64,000 nt of DNA from Ciceribacter sp. L1K22. Lineage in GTDB: Bacteria; Pseudomonadota; Alphaproteobacteria; Rhizobiales; Rhizobiaceae. A model generated the notes under the pieces. The model was not told where the DNA came from. It was given only the letters and a program-made list of their open reading frames with translations, and searched no databases. The position numbers were made by a program, and so were the translations under genes. Shown piece by piece: positions 1 to 9,003 of this stretch (positions are counted from its first letter, which is position 1; each line of letters starts with the position of its first letter). The DNA is taken from contig NZ_JAGFPK010000001.1 in NCBI RefSeq assembly GCF_017599385.1, positions 1,997,541 to 2,061,540 on the forward strand, in the 5' to 3' direction.

Positions 1-385
1 AAGGGTATGATTTTGTTGGGAGATAATTTTGTGCGGCGTTGGTGCGGGCTTTGGGAGTCCCAGTTGGCTGACCGCAAGAAGCCGGATTGGCGTGGTTTTT
101 ACTGCGATCCGTGATCGGAGAGCACGGCAGGCCGTGAATGGATCCTCGGGTCATCCTCGGGTTCAACCCGAGGATCCAAAGCCAGGCCAACCAACGTCGC
201 TCAGGGCCAAACCTCAGGTTTCGCAAGGGTAGGCTCGGTGAGGCTGGAACCCACGGAACTGTGTCCTTCCGCACTTCCCCGCAGGTGGGGAGGTGGGCGG
301 CGGCGTACCGCGAGGCCGGCAAATCGATGTCGCCCGGCGTTGACTTGAGATTGCTCCTCCGCCGACCTTGGATCGTCGACGCGAC
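1..385. other. Intergenic left edge, no gene seen
   Basis: I see no convincing coding frame here. The short open frames have no ribosome-binding site and no recognisable protein content. The only structure is a perfect inverted repeat around 153-175, listed separately. The segment lies downstream of the LuxR-type gene on the minus strand, and any neighbour to the left is outside the window. Confidence 0.5.
140..177. repeat. Small palindromic intergenic repeat
   Basis: Two 11-base arms (153-163 and 165-175, core CCTCGGG / CCCGAGG) form a perfect inverted repeat around one base, and a third partial CCTCGGGT copy lies just upstream (143-151). GC-rich CCTCGGGT..ACCCGAGG palindromes of this kind are dispersed between genes in many alphaproteobacterial genomes. 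The position downstream of the LuxR gene also allows a role in mRNA 3'-end formation, but there is no T-tract. Confidence 0.5.
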
Positions 386-1516
386 CTAGCGCCGGACCGG
401 TGGTGTCAGTTCCTTGACCAGTTGCTGGAGCGCGCGCTGGTCGCTGGTATTGGTCTTGTCGTAGATCGCGCCGAGCTGCGATTTCACCGTTCCGTCGGAG
501 ACTCCCTGCGCCTCGGATATCTCCGAGCGCGTCAGCCCCTCCGAGACGTAGGCGACGACCCGACGTTCAGCGGGTGTCAGGCCGAACAGCGCGGCCACGG
601 CCTCGATGGCCGTCTGCACCACGGCACCCGCGGAGGCAACGAAGATCGCAGCCGACGCACGGCTTTCGAAGCGGCCGGCCTTGGTGCGTCTGCGCAAGGG
701 CAGCACATGCGCGACGGCCGGGCGGTCGCTTGAACCGAGGGGCAGATCGATGCCCTCGGCGCCGAGGCCGATTTCGTCTCTCGACCCCAGAATCACGGCC
801 TTCTTCAAGGCGAGGTTCGCATGGGGAAATTGCGCCACAAGCTTTCCCGACCGCTGCTGCACCACAGTCTGGTCGCGTAGTCTCTCCTCGGCGGCAGCAT
901 TGGCGAACAGGATCTCCATGTCGTCGCCGACAATGAAGACGGCATGATGCAGGACTTCGATGACTTCGCGCAAAACCGCCGATTCGGTCCGCTCCATCTC
1001 CAGCATGTCATGGATCGTCACGGCCCGCCGGATATGCGGACCCAGCATGGCGACGAGCTCGAAAAGCCGTCGATCCGTCGGCTGGTATTTGACGGAGATA
1101 TTGAGCGTTCCCACGCGCGTCGGACGTTTCAGCACGGCCATGTCGATCGAATCCAGCACGCCATAGCGGGCATGGAAATTCTGATAGAGCGCGCCGTTTC
1201 TCCACACGCTTTCGCCATCGTGCCCGTAGAGACGGAACATCCGCGCCAGCGTATCGGGTTCGTCGATGTTCATCTGCTGCAGAAGATGGAAGAAGGGGAC
1301 GTCCTTGGCATGGGCGGCAAGGACCTGAATCGCCTCCTGATCGTCGCAGGCCACCTGCGCGAGACTGGCGGCGCGCGTACCGGTATCGAAGATCGCGAGC
1401 GTCGTCAGGAAGCCGTTGGTCTTGCGATTGATCAACGACAGCGCCTGACCCCAGGCATGTTCGCGCGCCACGCAATCGTAGATACTGCCGATCAGTTCCG
1501 AAAAATCTCTGTCCAT
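386..1516 (-). CDS. LuxR-family transcriptional regulator with PAS-like middle domain
   Basis: This 376-aa protein is a cytoplasmic DNA-binding regulator. Residues 312-370 are a LuxR/GerE helix-turn-helix: LTPAERRVVAYVSEGLT followed by SEISEAQGVSDGTVKSQL and an IYDKTNTSDQRAL tail. Residues about 185-290 look like a PAS-type sensor fold (VLHHAVFIVGDDMEILFAN). The N-terminal 180 residues are a helical region I cannot assign. There is no acyl-homoserine-lactone domain and no receiver domain. I place the start at the ATG at 1516, preceded by GGTAGGACG, because the 100 codons upstream are arginine/proline-rich and read like non-coding sequence. It stands alone, and no target gene can be deduced. 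Confidence 0.85.
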   Translation of the reverse strand: MDRDFSELIGSIYDCVAREHAWGQALSLINRKTNGFLTTLAIFDTGTRAASLAQVACDDQEAIQVLAAHAKDVPFFHLLQQMNIDEPDTLARMFRLYGHDGESVWRNGALYQNFHARYGVLDSIDMAVLKRPTRVGTLNISVKYQPTDRRLFELVAMLGPHIRRAVTIHDMLEMERTESAVLREVIEVLHHAVFIVGDDMEILFANAAAEERLRDQTVVQQRSGKLVAQFPHANLALKKAVILGSRDEIGLGAEGIDLPLGSSDRPAVAHVLPLRRRTKAGRFESRASAAIFVASAGAVVQTAIEAVAALFGLTPAERRVVAYVSEGLTRSEISEAQGVSDGTVKSQLGAIYDKTNTSDQRALQQLVKELTPPVRR

Positions 1517-2143
1517 GGGACGTCCTACCTTCAGGCCCAATATCACGGCCTCTTGATCGCAATGCGGAAGCACTACAGGGGACGGGACCGCGCCCCATCT
1601 CCCGCGCGGGGGATGCCGATCCCCGCGAAATCGATAAAACACCCACGTCGGCCGCAACCAAGACCTGCCGCCGATCACGACAACAACAGAAGGCAGACCA
1701 AAACATGACTTCGAGGTGCAAACGGCCGGCAGCCGAGATACCGCCGGCAATACGCAGTTCAGAGCCTCCGGTGACGCTTCTTCACAGTGCCGCGCGCCAA
1801 ACGACCGCGGCCGCACGATGGCAAAAGGTCACGCTTTTGGCCTGACAGGGCAGCAAGTCCAATCCTGTGACACCCGGCGGTGACATCCGAATGCCGGATG
1901 GGCCAGCCAAACGGGCGACGGCCTTCATCAAGCACTGCACGGCCGCGAACCGGCAAGGGCGACCGCAGCCTCTCACCCCGAGATCCGGGACGAGGCGCTT
2001 CGCCACACGGTGACAGACGTCCGGCTCTCTATCCGCTCATGTCCGGGTCACAGGGAAGGCCGAACGGCCCTTTTGTTGAAATGAAAACAACTGCCGTGAC
2101 GCTCACGGCTCGATACTCACACCAAAATCTTATGGAGTTCAAA
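1517..2143. other. Intergenic region between two divergent genes, no gene seen
   Basis: This 627-base stretch separates the LuxR gene (minus) from the DUF4242 gene (plus) and must hold both promoters. The frames that cross it lack start signals and typical codon bias. No lux-box-like palindrome or clear -35/-10 pair stood out. Confidence 0.4.
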
Positions 2144-2416
2144 GTGCCCAAATTTCTGATCGAACGCAATATCCCCAACGCCAGCGCGCTCAGCGCGTCT
2201 CAACTTCGCGACATTTCCGTCAAGTCCAATGCCGTCGTTTCCGGATTGGACGTGCCCTATGTCTGGCACAATTCCTACGTGGCCGGCGACAAGGTCTATT
2301 GCGTGCATGAGGCTCCCGATGCCGAGACCATCTATCGGCACGCGAAGGAAGGCGGTTTCCCCGCCGATCTGGTGACGGAAATCGTCGCAGAAATCGGCCC
2401 CTCCACGGGCGCCTGA
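2144..2416 (+). CDS. DUF4242 family small protein
   Basis: A 90-aa protein starting with a GTG (VPKFLIERNIPNAS). This matches the opening of DUF4242 (SCO4226-like, nickel-binding ferredoxin-fold) proteins, which typically begin MPKFVIERxIPGA. I chose the GTG at 2144 because GGAG at 2134-2137 sits six bases upstream. The ATG at 2132 has no ribosome-binding site. The rest of the family pattern is present: SYVAGDKVYCVHEAPD and IYRHAKEGGFPAD. The function is unknown in this family beyond metal binding in one homologue. A strong hairpin follows the stop codon. Confidence 0.75.
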   Translation: MPKFLIERNIPNASALSASQLRDISVKSNAVVSGLDVPYVWHNSYVAGDKVYCVHEAPDAETIYRHAKEGGFPADLVTEIVAEIGPSTGA

Positions 2417-2424
2417 CGGGGAAA

Positions 2425-2457
2425 GTGGCAGGAGGCATCCCCCGCGCCTCCTGCCAC
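2425..2457. terminator. Strong hairpin after the DUF4242 gene
   Basis: Arms 2425-2436 and 2446-2457 (GTGGCAGGAGGC and its complement) form a perfect 12-bp stem with a 9-base loop, starting 8 bases after the stop. There is no T-tract, so it may be a mRNA-stabilising or Rho-assisted structure instead of a true intrinsic terminator. Confidence 0.45.
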
Positions 2458-2488
2458 GAACAGCTCCCATCGACGGATTGGACACACC

Positions 2489-2713
2489 ATGGCACGGGTA
2501 GACTGCGACCTCCGGCCGCCAGCGATAGCGACCCAAACAAAGACGCGACGATATCTACCAGGGTGGACGAAGGCCCTGTTCGACCGGATCGTTGCCCACA
2601 TGGCCGAACGGCGTGAAAGGCGCCAGGCGCTGGATGCCCTCGACAGCCTGCCGCTCGACTTGCGCAAGGATCTCGGCTGGCCGGACATGGAGCGGCCGCG
2701 CAGGCGAGAGTGA
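2489..2713 (+). CDS. DUF1127-like small basic protein
   Basis: A 74-aa arginine-rich protein. Its C-terminal half (MAERRERRQALDALDSL, then LRKDLGWP) resembles the DUF1127 (YjiS-like) motif, in which an RRxxxLxxLdDhlLkDIGL pattern is typical. DUF1127 proteins are common in rhizobia, and some influence phosphate uptake, RNA turnover or stress responses, but nothing here shows which applies. The ribosome-binding site is weak, so the exact start is uncertain. An internal ATG at 2600 would leave only the conserved part. Confidence 0.55.
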   Translation: MARVDCDLRPPAIATQTKTRRYLPGWTKALFDRIVAHMAERRERRQALDALDSLPLDLRKDLGWPDMERPRRRE

Positions 2714-2833
2714 CCGATCCGGACCGGTCTCCCACTAGGAGGTTTCCGGCAGCGCGATGCTGACAGGTTTTGGCATTTGTTGATTGCAGATTGCAACCGG
2801 ATGCCCGAAGATGTCGCGCGAACGGAGAGGATC

Positions 2834-3364
2834 ATGGCCAGGCTCGTATTCGGAATGAACCAGTCGCTGGACGGCTATGTCGATCACATGAAGTTCCGGC
2901 CCGACGCGACGCTGTTCCGTCATTTCGTGAAGGAAACGCAGGAGCAGGCCGGCAGTCTCTATGGCCGGAAGATCTATGACATCATGCGCTACTGGGACGA
3001 TGAGCAGCCGGACTGGGACGCCGATCACCGGGAATTCGCCGCCGCCTGGTGCCGCCAGACGAAATGGGTGGTGTCGCGCACGCTGACCGAGGTCGGACCG
3101 AACGCGGTTCTCGTCGGCAGCGATCTGGAGGGTGAGGTGCGGCGGCTGAAGGCCGAGGTCGACGGCGAGATCGAGGTCGCCGGTCCGTATCTCGCCAGAA
3201 CCCTGACCGAACTCGGCCTGATCGACGAATACCGCATCTACCTGCACCCGGTGGTGCTCGGCGCCGGCACCCCCTATTTCGCCGGCCCGCGCCCGCCGCT
3301 GAAGCTCATCGGGCATGACCGGATCGGCGAGGATGTGGTGCGGTTAAGATATGTGCCGGGGTGA
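2834..3364 (+). CDS. RibD C-terminal / dihydrofolate-reductase-fold protein
   Basis: A 176-aa cytoplasmic protein of the RibD_C/DHFR-like family. It opens with MARLVFGMNQSLDGYVDH, the substrate/NADPH-facing strand typical of these proteins, continues with LYGRKIYDIMRYW, and ends with the family pattern LIDEYRIYLHPVVLGAGTPYF. The family uses NAD(P)H to reduce pterin- or pyrimidine-like substrates, but the actual substrate of these stand-alone paralogues is usually unknown. The ATG at 2834 is chosen because GGAGAGG ends three bases upstream. It is not a true biosynthetic DHFR: length and motifs fit the stand-alone RibD_C paralogue group. Confidence 0.8.
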   Translation: MARLVFGMNQSLDGYVDHMKFRPDATLFRHFVKETQEQAGSLYGRKIYDIMRYWDDEQPDWDADHREFAAAWCRQTKWVVSRTLTEVGPNAVLVGSDLEGEVRRLKAEVDGEIEVAGPYLARTLTELGLIDEYRIYLHPVVLGAGTPYFAGPRPPLKLIGHDRIGEDVVRLRYVPG

Positions 3365-3411
3365 GGGCAGGCGCGTTTGGGATGTGGTGCCGATATTGCA
3401 GGACCGCGTTC

Positions 3412-4056
3412 TTATGAAAAGTCGATGATCATGTCCTCTGCCCTCCCAGGAGCAGCGACCTGCAACCGCATGCCATAGCTCTCGCCCGGACAGAGTGTCA
3501 GGCTGGGACTGCCGTGCCGGGCGATTGTGTTCAAGGCTGCGCTCGGCGGTGTGGTGGTGGGCAAGGTCAGCGTGATGTCGAGGATGGTCGTCAAGCCTGC
3601 GCCGTGCTGCAGCGCCCCCCGTTTCTCTGGCGGCCATTCTGCCGGTGCCGTTGAACCGGGTGATTCAAACATCATCGGCTGTCGCGGATCGTCGCTGTCG
3701 GTCGCGACCGCGATCGAAATGCCCTCCGGAAGGTAGGGAGGGCTGAAAGCCCATGTCGCTACATCGATGACGGGGCCGGGCAGGGTGCGCCGCCAGGCAA
3801 TGCCGAACGGACAGGCATCCGTCTGTCGCCACAACGACCTCTCATAGAGACCAGTGCGTGCGATGCGGCTGCTTCTGGCTTCGGCCGCATCCTCGATCCA
3901 GAGAAGTTCGAGGAACATGTTGTCGAAGCAGAAGCAGACATTGGCGGTTCCCTGACCCGGATGCCTGCGCCGGTAGGTCTCGACAAGACCCATCGCCGTC
4001 AAACGGGCAATCTCCGGCCCATCTGGCTCGATAAAGAGAAACACGTGGTCGATCAT
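3412..4056 (-). CDS. VOC / glyoxalase-like domain protein
   Basis: A 214-aa protein with the start MIDHVFLFIEPDGPE and the segment TANVCFCFDNMFLELLWIED, which is the beta-alpha-beta-beta pattern of vicinal-oxygen-chelate (glyoxalase-like) domains. The His near the N-terminus and the Glu in LELLWIE are likely metal ligands. The second half carries a GAGLTTILDITLTLP strand that would form the paired module. Members include glyoxalases, dioxygenases and resistance proteins; substrate is not predictable here. GGGAGCGCGG lies just upstream of the ATG. It is 72 bases downstream of sthA on the same strand and could be co-transcribed. Confidence 0.65.
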   Translation of the reverse strand: MIDHVFLFIEPDGPEIARLTAMGLVETYRRRHPGQGTANVCFCFDNMFLELLWIEDAAEARSSRIARTGLYERSLWRQTDACPFGIAWRRTLPGPVIDVATWAFSPPYLPEGISIAVATDSDDPRQPMMFESPGSTAPAEWPPEKRGALQHGAGLTTILDITLTLPTTTPPSAALNTIARHGSPSLTLCPGESYGMRLQVAAPGRAEDMIIDFS

Positions 4057-4128
4057 CCGCGCTCCCGCTACGTCGTCGGGGATGGTAGCCGACTTGGCCC
4101 GCGACAGAAAGGCCGGCGGACGCCCCCT

Positions 4129-5532
4129 TCAATCCCGCTTCAATTCTCCCATGCGGTTCCAGGCGTCGAGCCCGGCGATCTTGTAGGCTTCGGCGAGCGT
4201 CGGGTAGTTGAAGGTATTTTCGACGAAGTACTCGACCGTGCCCTTGAGGTTCAGGACGGCTTGGCCGATGTGGACGAGTTCGGTGGCGCCTTCGCCGACG
4301 ATGTGGACGCCGAGCAGGCGGCGGGTTTTCAGCGAGAAGATCATCTTCAGCATGCCGCTGTCGAGACCCATGATGTGGCCGCGCGAGGTCTCGCGGAAAT
4401 GCGCGATGCCGCATTCGTAGGGGATGCCGCGCTGCTGGACTTCTTCTTCCGTCAGTCCGCAGGTGGAAATCTCGGGCACGGCGTAGATGCCGTAGGGGAA
4501 GAACTGCGGCGGCTCCTGCGCCGGCGCGCCGACGGCGTGGCGGGCGGCGATGCGGCCCTGTTCCATCGAGGTCGAGGCGAGCGAGGGAAAACCGACCACG
4601 TCGCCGGCGGCATAGATGCCGGGCACGGATGTCTGGAAGGTGTCGGGATCGACCTTGATGCGGCCGCGATTGTCGGCCTCCAGCCCGATGGCCGGCAGAT
4701 TGAGCGTATCGGTGGCGCCGGTGCGGCCGGCGGCGAACAGCACCATTTCCGAATGCAGGATGCGGCCGTTCTTCAGCGTGACCGTGCACTTGCCGGTCTC
4801 GTCCTTCTCCACCGTCTCGACCGTCTGGCCGAAGATCAGCTTCATGTTGCGATCGCGCAGCTGGTAGGTGAAGTCCTCGACGATCTCCTTGTCGATGAAG
4901 TCGAGCATGGTGTCGCGCGGCTCGACGACGGTGACGGCGGTATCCAGCGCGGAGAAGATAGTGGCGTATTCGATGCCGATCACGCCGGCGCCGATCACGA
5001 CCATCGAGCGCGGCAGCTCGGTGATTTCGAGGATTTCGTCGCTGTCGATGATCGCCTTGCCGTCGAAGGGAATGTTGGACGGACGGTGCGGGCGGGTGCC
5101 GACGGCGAGCAGCACGGCGCTGGCGCCGACGTGGACGATCTCGCCGTCCTCCTTGACGATCTCCAGCGTGTCGCGGTCGACGAAGCTCGCCCGGCCGCGC
5201 AGCTGGCTGACGCGGTTGCGGGAAAACTGGTGTTCCAAGACGTCGACCTCGTGGTCGAGGGTGATCAGCAGGCGCCGGCGCAGGTCTTCGGCGGAAACGT
5301 CCTGCTTGACGCGGTAGGCGCGGCCGTAGAAACCGCGTTCGCGCCAGCCGGTGAGGTTGAGCGCGGTCTCGCGCAGCGTCTTCGACGGGATCGTGCCGGT
5401 ATGGACGGAGACGCCGCCGACGCGCCGGCCCTGCTCGATCACCAGCACCTTCTTGCCGAGCTTGGCCGCCTGGATTGCCGCGCGGCGTCCGGCCGGTCCG
5501 CTGCCGATCACCACGAAATCGTACTGGTTCAT
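4129..5532 (-). CDS. sthA: Soluble pyridine nucleotide transhydrogenase
   Basis: A 467-aa FAD flavoprotein that exchanges reducing equivalents between NADPH and NAD+. The FAD-binding motif VIGSGPAGRRAAIQAA is at the N-terminus and a second dinucleotide fold (VIGAGVIGIEYATIF) lies in the middle, followed by the C-terminal dimerisation domain. The redox-active CxxxxC of lipoamide dehydrogenases is absent. In its place is VHTGTIPSKTLRE, the feature that distinguishes soluble transhydrogenases from the other members of the family. I use the ATG at 5532, with AGGACAG upstream, because the 53 codons before it do not resemble the family. Length is normal. Confidence 0.92.
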   Translation of the reverse strand: MNQYDFVVIGSGPAGRRAAIQAAKLGKKVLVIEQGRRVGGVSVHTGTIPSKTLRETALNLTGWRERGFYGRAYRVKQDVSAEDLRRRLLITLDHEVDVLEHQFSRNRVSQLRGRASFVDRDTLEIVKEDGEIVHVGASAVLLAVGTRPHRPSNIPFDGKAIIDSDEILEITELPRSMVVIGAGVIGIEYATIFSALDTAVTVVEPRDTMLDFIDKEIVEDFTYQLRDRNMKLIFGQTVETVEKDETGKCTVTLKNGRILHSEMVLFAAGRTGATDTLNLPAIGLEADNRGRIKVDPDTFQTSVPGIYAAGDVVGFPSLASTSMEQGRIAARHAVGAPAQEPPQFFPYGIYAVPEISTCGLTEEEVQQRGIPYECGIAHFRETSRGHIMGLDSGMLKMIFSLKTRRLLGVHIVGEGATELVHIGQAVLNLKGTVEYFVENTFNYPTLAEAYKIAGLDAWNRMGELKRD

Positions 5533-5824
5533 GTAAAGCTGTCCTGTCGAAAGGTCGTCTTGAGGGGGCGAGAATCGCCGCACTGCAGCAAGACTAGCGC
5601 GGCAATCTAACCGTTTCGTTATCGTTGCATGAAATGCGGCTTGAAAGGTGCGCGTCGGCGGCGGACAGAATCGACAAGTATAACCGTCCAATTCTGATCA
5701 GGGTGTGATGCGCGCTATTTCTAAAGATCGCCACTTTTGCTAGAGATGCGCCAAACCGGACGCGCGGGGGCGCCCGTCCTCTCAATTCTCCGGGGTGTGC
5801 CCGGTCACCAAGGGAAACGACGCG

Positions 5825-7594
5825 ATGACGTCGCCGCGTGCAAAACAACAATCGCCGGTGTCGCTTGCCGGCATCTTATCCGCCTACAAGGGCCTTCTCT
5901 TCACCATCGCCTGGATCAGCGGTGTCGTGAACGTGCTGGCGCTGACGGGCTCCTTCTTCATGTTGCAGGTCTACGACCGGGTCATCCCGAGCGGCAGCCT
6001 GCCGACGCTGCTCGGTCTCGTCATCGTCGTGACGGTGCTGTTCGTCTTCTACGGCCTGCTCGAATATCTGCGCTCGGTCATGCTGATCCGCTTCGGCTGG
6101 TCGGCCGACCGGCGGCTGAGCGCACCGGTTTACGACGCCGCCATGCGCCTGCCGCTGAAGACCGGCCAGCAGAACGACGGCATGCAGTCGCTGCGCGATC
6201 TCGACCAGGTCCGCGCCTTCATGTCCGGCATGGGACCGTCGGCCTTCTTCGACCTGCCGTGGATGCCGTTCTACATTCTGATCTGCTTCTTCTTCCATGT
6301 CTGGATCGGCGTCTTCGCGCTCGTCAGCGCGACGCTGCTGGTCTTTTTGGCCCTCGTCACGGACGTTCGCTCCCGCAAGCCGGTGGAGGAGGCGAACGAG
6401 AAGGCCTCGCAGCGCAGCCAGCTCGCCCAGGCCGCCAAGCAGAACTTCGAGGTCCTCTGGGCCATGGGCTTCCACAACCGTATGGCCGAGCGCTGGCTTG
6501 CCGCCAACGAGGCCTTCCTCGAAGCGCAGGCCCGCGCCAGCGACACCTCCGGCGGCCTCGGCTCGATTACCAAGATCATCCGCCTCGGCGCCCAGTCGGG
6601 CATTCTCGCCGTCGGCGCCATCCTGGTCGTGAACCAGCAGGCGACCGGCGGCATCATCATCGCCAGCTCGATCCTCCTCAGCCGCTCGCTGGCACCCGTG
6701 GAACTCGCCATCAGCCAGTGGAAGGGTTTCGTCTCCGCCCGCCAGGGCTGGCACCGCCTGGTGCGGCTGATGGACGTCATGCGCGACGCCCCGCCGACGG
6801 TGAAGCTGCCGGCACCCGCAAAAACGCTCTCCGTTTCCGGCCTGACCGTGGCCGCGCCCGGCGGCGCCCGCGCCATCGTCATGGACGCCACCTTTCAGCT
6901 GCAGGCGGGCGACGGCCTCGGCATCATCGGACCGAGCGGGTCCGGCAAGTCGACCCTGCTGCGCGCACTGACCGGCGTGTGGACGCCGGCCCGCGGCGAG
7001 GTTCGCCTTGACGGCGCCACGCTCAACCAGTGGGACGCGGCCGAACTCGGACGCCATATCGGCTTCCTGCCGCAGCAGGTCTCGCTGTTTGCCGGCACCA
7101 TCGCGGAAAACATCGCCCGTTTCGACCCGGATGCGAAGTCCGAAGACATCCTGAAGGCGGCGCAGGCCGCCGGCTGTCACCAGATGATCGTCCAGATGCC
7201 CGATGGTTTCGACACGCCGATCGGCGAGCAGGGCGGTATCCTGTCGGCCGGACAGCGCCAGCGCATCGGGCTTGCCCGGGCGCTCTACGGCGATCCCTTC
7301 CTCGTCGTCCTCGACGAACCCAACTCCAACCTCGACGCCGAGGGCGAACTGGCGCTCAACGAGGCGATCCTGAGCGTGCGCCGGCGCGGCGGCATCGCCA
7401 TCGTCGTCGCCCACCGGCCGAGCGCGCTCGCGCCGCTCGACAAGGTGATGATGGTTGCGGCCGGCCGTATCCAGGCCTTCGGTCCGCGCGACGAGGTGCT
7501 GCAGAAGGTGACGGCGCCGCTGCCGCCGCAGCCGCAGCCGCAGCCGCCGACATCGCCGCAACGGCCGGTGCGGCTGGTTACGGACAAAGAATAG
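5825..7594 (+). CDS. prsD: Type I secretion ABC transporter (PrsD-like)
   Basis: A 589-aa inner-membrane half-transporter that energises a type I secretion system. The N-terminal half has the six-helix ABC exporter domain (ALTGSFFMLQVYDRVIPSGS is diagnostic of the PrtD/PrsD group). The C-terminal half is the ATPase: Walker [12 protein letters not shown], signature LSAGQRQRIGLARAL, Walker B VVLDEPNSNLD, H-loop VVAHRPS. There is no N-terminal peptidase domain, as expected for exporters of RTX-type substrates. The tail is proline/glutamine-rich. The start at 5825 follows AAGGGAAAC. The HlyD-type partner starts 9 bases downstream. No substrate gene is adjacent; the RTX protein at 34.2-35.0 kb is a candidate. 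Confidence 0.85.
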   Translation: MTSPRAKQQSPVSLAGILSAYKGLLFTIAWISGVVNVLALTGSFFMLQVYDRVIPSGSLPTLLGLVIVVTVLFVFYGLLEYLRSVMLIRFGWSADRRLSAPVYDAAMRLPLKTGQQNDGMQSLRDLDQVRAFMSGMGPSAFFDLPWMPFYILICFFFHVWIGVFALVSATLLVFLALVTDVRSRKPVEEANEKASQRSQLAQAAKQNFEVLWAMGFHNRMAERWLAANEAFLEAQARASDTSGGLGSITKIIRLGAQSGILAVGAILVVNQQATGGIIIASSILLSRSLAPVELAISQWKGFVSARQGWHRLVRLMDVMRDAPPTVKLPAPAKTLSVSGLTVAAPGGARAIVMDATFQLQAGDGLGIIGPSGSGKSTLLRALTGVWTPARGEVRLDGATLNQWDAAELGRHIGFLPQQVSLFAGTIAENIARFDPDAKSEDILKAAQAAGCHQMIVQMPDGFDTPIGEQGGILSAGQRQRIGLARALYGDPFLVVLDEPNSNLDAEGELALNEAILSVRRRGGIAIVVAHRPSALAPLDKVMMVAAGRIQAFGPRDEVLQKVTAPLPPQPQPQPPTSPQRPVRLVTDKE

Positions 7595-7603
7595 GAGGCG
7601 AAC

Positions 7604-8926
7604 ATGGCTGTCATCACCCACGGACCGATCGCCACGCCCGGCAAGAGCGTTCGCCTGCAGATGGGCCTCGCCTACGGCGCGCTCTTCCTCCTCGTCGTCG
7701 TCATGGGCGGGCTCGCCGCCATGGTCAATCTCTCCGGTGCCGTCGTCACCGGTGGACATCTGGTTGTCGCCACCTATCCGAAGGCGGTCCAGCACCTGAA
7801 GGGCGGCATCGTCGCCGAGATCGAGGTCGCCAATGGCGACCGCGTGCATCAGGGCGACCTGCTGATCCGTCTCGACGATACGCAGACAAAGGCGATGCTC
7901 GGCATCGTCAGCAACCGACTGGACGAGATGCGTTCCCGCGAGGCGCGGCTGTCGGCCGAAATCGCCGGTTCCGCTTCGGTCGCCTTTCCGCAGGACTTGC
8001 TCGACCGCGCCGAGCGCGAACCCGAGGTGGCGCTGCTGATTAGCGCCGAACGCAACCTGTTCGAGGCGCGCCGATCCTCGCTCACCCGCAAGCGCGAACA
8101 GCTCGGCCAGCGGATCGAGCAGCTGCGCCGCGAGATCGAGGGGCTGAAAGCGCAGAGCGCCGGCAAGGCGACCGAGATGGAGCTGATCCGCAAGGAAGCG
8201 TCGGGCGTGCGCGAGCTCGTCGGCAAGGAGCTCCTGTCGGTCACGCGATTGAACGCTCTGGAGCGCGAAGAGGCCCGTCTCGTCGGCGAAACCGGCGTGC
8301 TTGTCTCATCGATCGCCCAGACCGAGGGCCGGATCGTCGAAACCGATCTGCAGATCCTGCAGCTCGACGACGACCTGCGCAGCGAGGCGGCCGCCGATAT
8401 CCGCCAGGTGCAGGCCGAGATCGCCGAGTTTTCCGAACGGCGCATCGCGGCGGAAGACGATCTGAAGAAGATGGACATCATGGCCCCGCAGGACGGCGTC
8501 GTGCATCAGCTGAGCGTGCATGCCCCAGGCGCCGTCGTGACACCGGGAACGCCGATCCTGACGGTCGTGCCTGTCAGCGACAGCCTGATCGCCGAAGTGC
8601 GGATTTTGCCGCAGGACATCGACCAGCTGAGCCCGGGCCAGGAGGCGACGCTGCGCTTCAGCGCCTTCCACCACGCCACGACGCCGGAGATCAAGGGCAG
8701 GATCGAGCAGGTCTCCGCCGACCTCACCGTCGACCAGCGCAGCGGCATGGGCTACTACGTCGCCCGCATCGGTCTGGAGCCGGAGGAAGTCGCCAAGCTC
8801 GGCGCGGTGACGCTGGTGCCCGGCATGCCGGTCGAGGCCTTCATCAGGACCACCGACCGCACGATCCTGTCCTACCTCCTGAAGCCGGCCAGCGATCAGT
8901 TCGCACGGGCGTTCCGGGAGGAATAG
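7604..8926 (+). CDS. prsE: Type I secretion membrane-fusion protein (HlyD/PrsE-like)
   Basis: A 440-aa periplasmic adaptor anchored by one N-terminal membrane segment (ALFLLVVVMGGLAAMV, near residues 25-45). It then has a biotinyl-lipoyl-like half (GGHLVVATYPKAVQHLKGGI), a long coiled coil rich in E, R, L and Q (about residues 100-290), the second lipoyl half (IMAPQDGVVHQLSVH) and the C-terminal beta-barrel. This is the standard HlyD/PrtE/PrsE layout. It would bridge PrsD to a TolC-type outer-membrane channel, which is not encoded nearby. AGGAGG precedes the ATG and the spacing to prsD (9 bases) indicates one operon. A strong terminator follows. Confidence 0.85.
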   Translation: MAVITHGPIATPGKSVRLQMGLAYGALFLLVVVMGGLAAMVNLSGAVVTGGHLVVATYPKAVQHLKGGIVAEIEVANGDRVHQGDLLIRLDDTQTKAMLGIVSNRLDEMRSREARLSAEIAGSASVAFPQDLLDRAEREPEVALLISAERNLFEARRSSLTRKREQLGQRIEQLRREIEGLKAQSAGKATEMELIRKEASGVRELVGKELLSVTRLNALEREEARLVGETGVLVSSIAQTEGRIVETDLQILQLDDDLRSEAAADIRQVQAEIAEFSERRIAAEDDLKKMDIMAPQDGVVHQLSVHAPGAVVTPGTPILTVVPVSDSLIAEVRILPQDIDQLSPGQEATLRFSAFHHATTPEIKGRIEQVSADLTVDQRSGMGYYVARIGLEPEEVAKLGAVTLVPGMPVEAFIRTTDRTILSYLLKPASDQFARAFREE

Positions 8927-8954
8927 GGGAAGCGAAGACAGGCAGATAGACATG

Positions 8955-8986
8955 AAAAAAAAGGCCCCGAGCGGGGCCTTTTTTAT
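8955..8986. terminator. Bidirectional Rho-independent terminator
   Basis: Stem AAGGCCCC (8961-8968) / GGGGCCTT (8973-8980) with a GAGC loop, flanked by an A-run on the left and a T-run on the right. It can therefore serve both the prsDE operon (plus) and the outer-membrane protein gene (minus), whose stop codons face each other across it. Confidence 0.9.
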
Positions 8987-9003
8987 TGCGTGGCGAGTTG
9001 GTC

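Noticed and set aside
386..1816. 100-codon N-terminal extension of the LuxR regulator
   Set aside because: The extension is Arg/Pro/Cys-rich without domain content, and the ATG at 1516 has a ribosome-binding site and begins a helical domain.
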